Source of the DNA: Acidobacteriota bacterium
GTDB taxonomy: Bacteria; Acidobacteriota; Vicinamibacteria; Vicinamibacterales; UBA8438
Assembly: GCA_026708265.1 (NCBI GenBank)
Contig: JAPOVI010000049.1
Span: forward strand, 1 to 32,908
DNA: 32,908 nt
Direction of reading: 5' to 3'
In this document: positions 31,252-32,908 of the stretch, in pieces
Numbering within the stretch: the first letter of the stretch is position 1
Layout: every line of letters begins with the position of its first letter
Position numbers and translations under genes: made by a program
Notes under the pieces: generated by a model
The model's input: only the letters and a program-made list of their open reading frames with translations
What the model was told of the DNA's origin: nothing
Database searches by the model: none

Positions 31252-31481
31252 GGCTCGCGCGTGAGCTTTCGGAGCTGCTCCCAGGACATGCCCACCGGCA
31301 GGGGATACCGGGAAATCGCCTCCAGGCATTCCTCGCGCGTCATCTTCGGTGCTGCCGCGGGACGCTGCAGGCGGACGAACAGATACCGGTGATCGTCCTG
31401 GCGTTGGATGTCGAAGACGTCCCCCGGCCTGGCTCCCGGAACGACCACGCGCCGCTTCGAATCCGCTCGTACCGTCGCCAT
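31248..31481 (-). CDS. vapB: AbrB-like antitoxin of a VapBC pair
   Basis: The 77-residue product begins MATVRADSKRRVVVPGARPGDVFDI, an AbrB/MazE-type swapped-hairpin DNA-binding pattern, and ends in a helical part (REECLEAISRYPLPVGMSWEQLRKL) that would wrap the toxin. It overlaps vapC by four bases. There is no Shine-Dalgarno; instead a strong promoter ends seven bases before the ATG, which suggests a leaderless message. A palindrome covers the -10, the expected site for autorepression by the VapBC complex. Confidence 0.85.
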   Translation of the reverse strand: MATVRADSKRRVVVPGARPGDVFDIQRQDDHRYLFVRLQRPAAAPKMTREECLEAISRYPLPVGMSWEQLRKLTREP

Positions 31482-31483
31482 GG

Positions 31484-31498
31484 GTGGGATTGTCCCAC
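31484..31498. promoter_or_regulatory. 15-bp palindromic operator over the vapBC -10
   Basis: GTGGGATTGTCCCAC has perfect 6-bp arms around a 3-base centre and contains the whole -10 hexamer. Binding here would block RNA polymerase, as expected for an AbrB-type antitoxin. The same 15 bases recur exactly at 32539-32553. Confidence 0.65.
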
Positions 31499-31517
31499 TC
31501 GCGCAAGGACCCGTCAA
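31489..31517 (-). promoter_or_regulatory. vapBC promoter, apparently leaderless
   Basis: On the minus strand TTGACG (31512-31517) and GACAAT (31489-31494) are separated by exactly 17 bases. Only seven bases separate the -10 from the vapB ATG, so transcription should start at or next to the start codon. This agrees with the missing ribosome site. It is the best sigma-70-type promoter I found in the window. Confidence 0.78.
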
Positions 31518-31626
31518 CGGGCGGTGCGGTACGCGATTCGTACCGGCACTTCGATTCCCTCGCGCGCCGCACGAACGCTCGGCGCAGTGACGAGCGATCC
31601 GGTGCGGGTCGGGAGTATGCTGCGAC

Positions 31627-32496
31627 GTGTTGCCGGATGCGGCAGAACTCGCGATGCCGGAGAACGAATCGGACGTCCAGGCCATCCTCGCGCGACGTCG
31701 CGACAACGGAGCGGACTACTGGGCGACGCCGGATGGCCGGTGCTACGTCGGCAACCCGTTCAGCACCCTGGCGTGTCTCGGCATGCTCCATGAACTCGGC
31801 GTCCCGGCGGACCACGAGGCGGTGGCCGGAGGGCTGGAGATCGTCCTCGGCGCCTGCCGGGAGGACGGCCGGATCCGCCTGGCCCCGAGGGCGCCGCTCT
31901 ACCCGTGCTACACGGCCGAGGCCGCTCGCGTGATGTGCCGGTTCGGGATGATGCGACACGCTGCGGTGCAGCGGACGATGGCCTATCTCATGGGGGCCGC
32001 GCACGATACCGGAGGATGGCGCTGCAACTTCACCCGGTTCGGTCGCGGGGCGGAGACGGAGTGCGCCAACCCCGGTGCAACCCTGAACGTCCTCGACGTC
32101 GTCCGCCACGTTCCCGCGTACCGGCGCGGCAACGAGGTGGTCGGGCGAGCGGTGGAGTCCCTGCTCGACCACTGGGAGTCGCGGCTGCCGGCGGGACCGT
32201 GTCACTGGGGCATTGGGAGCCGGTTTCTGAAAGTGGAGTACCCCTTCCTGCGGTACAACCTGTTCTTCTACGTCTACGTGTTGTCGTTCTTCGAACGCGC
32301 GAGGGGGGATGCCCGCTTCGGATCCGCCCTGGCGACGCTCGAAGCCAGATTGGACGGCCAGGGGCGGGTCGTCGTGGAACGGCCTCACCGCGATCTGAAG
32401 GGACTTGCGTTCTGTGCGCGGGGCCGACCCTCCGGACTCGCAACGCGGAGATATCGCGAGATCCGCCGGAACCTCGCCGGCGGAAGGGGGTGTTGA
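31627..32496 (+). CDS. Alpha/alpha-toroid (prenyltransferase/squalene-cyclase-like) protein
   Basis: The 289-residue product has helical repeats with conserved aromatic and Cys/His positions: YVGNPFSTLACLGMLHELG, APLYPCYTAEAARVMCRFGM, TGGWRCNFTRFGRGAETECANPGATLNVLDVV, and HWGIGSRFLKVEYPFLRYNLFFYVYVLSFF. This is the look of the terpenoid-cyclase/prenyltransferase toroid, and I infer that fold. No DxDD motif for squalene cyclisation is seen. Cys and His residues could bind a metal. There is no signal peptide. The GTG at 31627 (GGGAG 11 bases upstream) is the chosen start; ATG at 31654 is the alternative. It is divergent from vapBC with about 145 bases between. The substrate is unknown. Confidence 0.68.
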   Translation: MLPDAAELAMPENESDVQAILARRRDNGADYWATPDGRCYVGNPFSTLACLGMLHELGVPADHEAVAGGLEIVLGACREDGRIRLAPRAPLYPCYTAEAARVMCRFGMMRHAAVQRTMAYLMGAAHDTGGWRCNFTRFGRGAETECANPGATLNVLDVVRHVPAYRRGNEVVGRAVESLLDHWESRLPAGPCHWGIGSRFLKVEYPFLRYNLFFYVYVLSFFERARGDARFGSALATLEARLDGQGRVVVERPHRDLKGLAFCARGRPSGLATRRYREIRRNLAGGRGC

Positions 32497-32501
32497 CTTC
32501 C

Positions 32502-32589
32502 GCGGCGCTTCGAATCCGCTGGTCCAGTCCCGCCATAGGTGGGATTGTCCCACGCGCGCAAGAGCTCGCCGACGGGCGGCGCGGCATGC
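32502..32589 (-). repeat. Diverged copy of the vapB promoter and 5' end
   Basis: This stretch repeats 31449-31534: GCTTCGAATCCGCT, the palindrome GTGGGATTGTCCCAC, a start ATG (32536 on the minus strand) and GACGGGCGG are shared with a few substitutions and two extra bases. The -10 GACAAT is intact but the -35 is TCGGCG instead of TTGACG, and the frame after about 13 codons no longer resembles an antitoxin. It is a remnant of a second vapB-like gene or a relocated promoter/operator. Confidence 0.82.
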
Positions 32590-32597
32590 GGGCCGCG

Positions 32598-32908
32598 CTA
32601 CTGCTCGGCCAGCGGCAGGAAGATGGAGATCCGGTCCTCGCTGCCGATGGCGCGCGAGATGTGTCCCTGGCCGGTGGTGTCCTCGGCGAGCAGGATGTGG
32701 CCGGGGTGCAGGCGGACCTTCGTGCCGTCTCCGAGCTCGACCTCGCTCTCCCCCGCCAGCGTGATGACGTACTGCCGGCGCGGGGCGGTGTGCCAGTCGA
32801 TGAAGTACTCGGGCGAGGTGCGGCGGAACTGGACGCTGGCGACCTCGACGGGGTCGGAGAGCTCGGTGGCGCCCCGCTGGGTCGCCCACGGCACCCCGTA
32901 CCCCCCAG
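32598..32908 (-). CDS. Cupin-fold protein, 5' end outside the window
   Basis: The visible C-terminal ~102 residues form a single cupin domain: SPEYFIDWHTAPRRQYVITLAGESEVELGDG, KVRLHPGHILLAEDTTGQGH and an end DRISIFLPL. The two His-bearing cupin motifs are partly kept (DWHxAPRRQY and GxHILLAEDxxGxGH), so a metal may still bind. The frame stays open to the window edge and reads GGYG before the first possible GTG at 32894, so the gene starts further right. Relatives are uncharacterised stand-alone cupins with this DWH...APRRQYVITL pattern. The decayed vapB copy lies just after its stop. Confidence 0.85.
   Translation of the reverse strand, partial: GGYGVPWATQRGATELSDPVEVASVQFRRTSPEYFIDWHTAPRRQYVITLAGESEVELGDGTKVRLHPGHILLAEDTTGQGHISRAIGSEDRISIFLPLAEQ

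Noticed and set aside
32030..32536. Antitoxin-like frame running from the duplicated vapB start
   Set aside because: After about 13 codons it is antisense to the toroid-protein gene and Arg/Pro-rich, with no antitoxin features left.

Overview
The window is GC-rich, densely coded bacterial DNA. I infer an Acidobacteriota (Vicinamibacteria-like) genome. The basis is the mix of several secreted PQQ-type quinoprotein dehydrogenases, a DUF5916 outer-membrane barrel protein, a secreted family whose mature end begins 'PWGHPDLQG', and many small toxin-antitoxin pairs. That is pattern recognition, not a phylogenetic test. No rRNA, tRNA, CRISPR array or transposase was recognised.

Layout. 1-2.6 kb: a lipoprotein gene (minus strand) containing a C11 homopolymer, then a 5'-truncated PQQ-dehydrogenase (plus strand). 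2.6-5.6 kb: an HU-like DNA-binding protein divergent from a one-piece sensor kinase/response regulator/winged-helix protein. 5.6-14.7 kb, all minus strand: PQQ-dehydrogenase 1, a DASS/SLC13 transporter, a YciI-like protein, PQQ-dehydrogenase 2, a DUF5615/DUF433 toxin-antitoxin pair, and a secreted DUF305-LVIVD fusion. 14.9-15.7 kb (plus): a nucleotidyltransferase/HEPN pair. 15.7-22.2 kb (minus): a 7TM protein, asd, RNase D, an NRAMP-like transporter, a methyltransferase with a small membrane partner, and a secreted protein of unknown function. 22.5-26.5 kb: a DUF5916 outer-membrane protein divergent from a paraoxonase-like propeller protein and a DUF1801 protein. 26.5-28.9 kb: two small membrane proteins flanking strong inverted repeats, then a DUF1703-type ATPase/PD-(D/E)XK protein. 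29.0-32.9 kb: PQQ-dehydrogenase 3, a VapBC pair with a clear promoter, an alpha/alpha-toroid protein, a decayed copy of the vapB 5' region, and a cupin gene cut by the window edge.

How the parts fit. Three full-length quinoproteins and one fragment, all with the same architecture and no haem-c domain, would oxidise alcohol- or sugar-like substrates in the periplasm and pass electrons to an acceptor encoded elsewhere. Other exported proteins (DUF305-LVIVD, DUF5916, the paraoxonase-like protein and the secreted unknown) fit an envelope-centred catabolic lifestyle. Two of the three intact quinoprotein genes lie directly downstream, on the same strand, of a toxin-antitoxin pair. The clearest regulatory signal is the vapBC promoter: an apparently leaderless start with a palindrome over the -10, partly duplicated about 1 kb away. 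The best candidates for something new are this TA/quinoprotein association, the duplicated leaderless vapB element, the poly-C tract in the lipoprotein, and the DUF305-LVIVD fusion.
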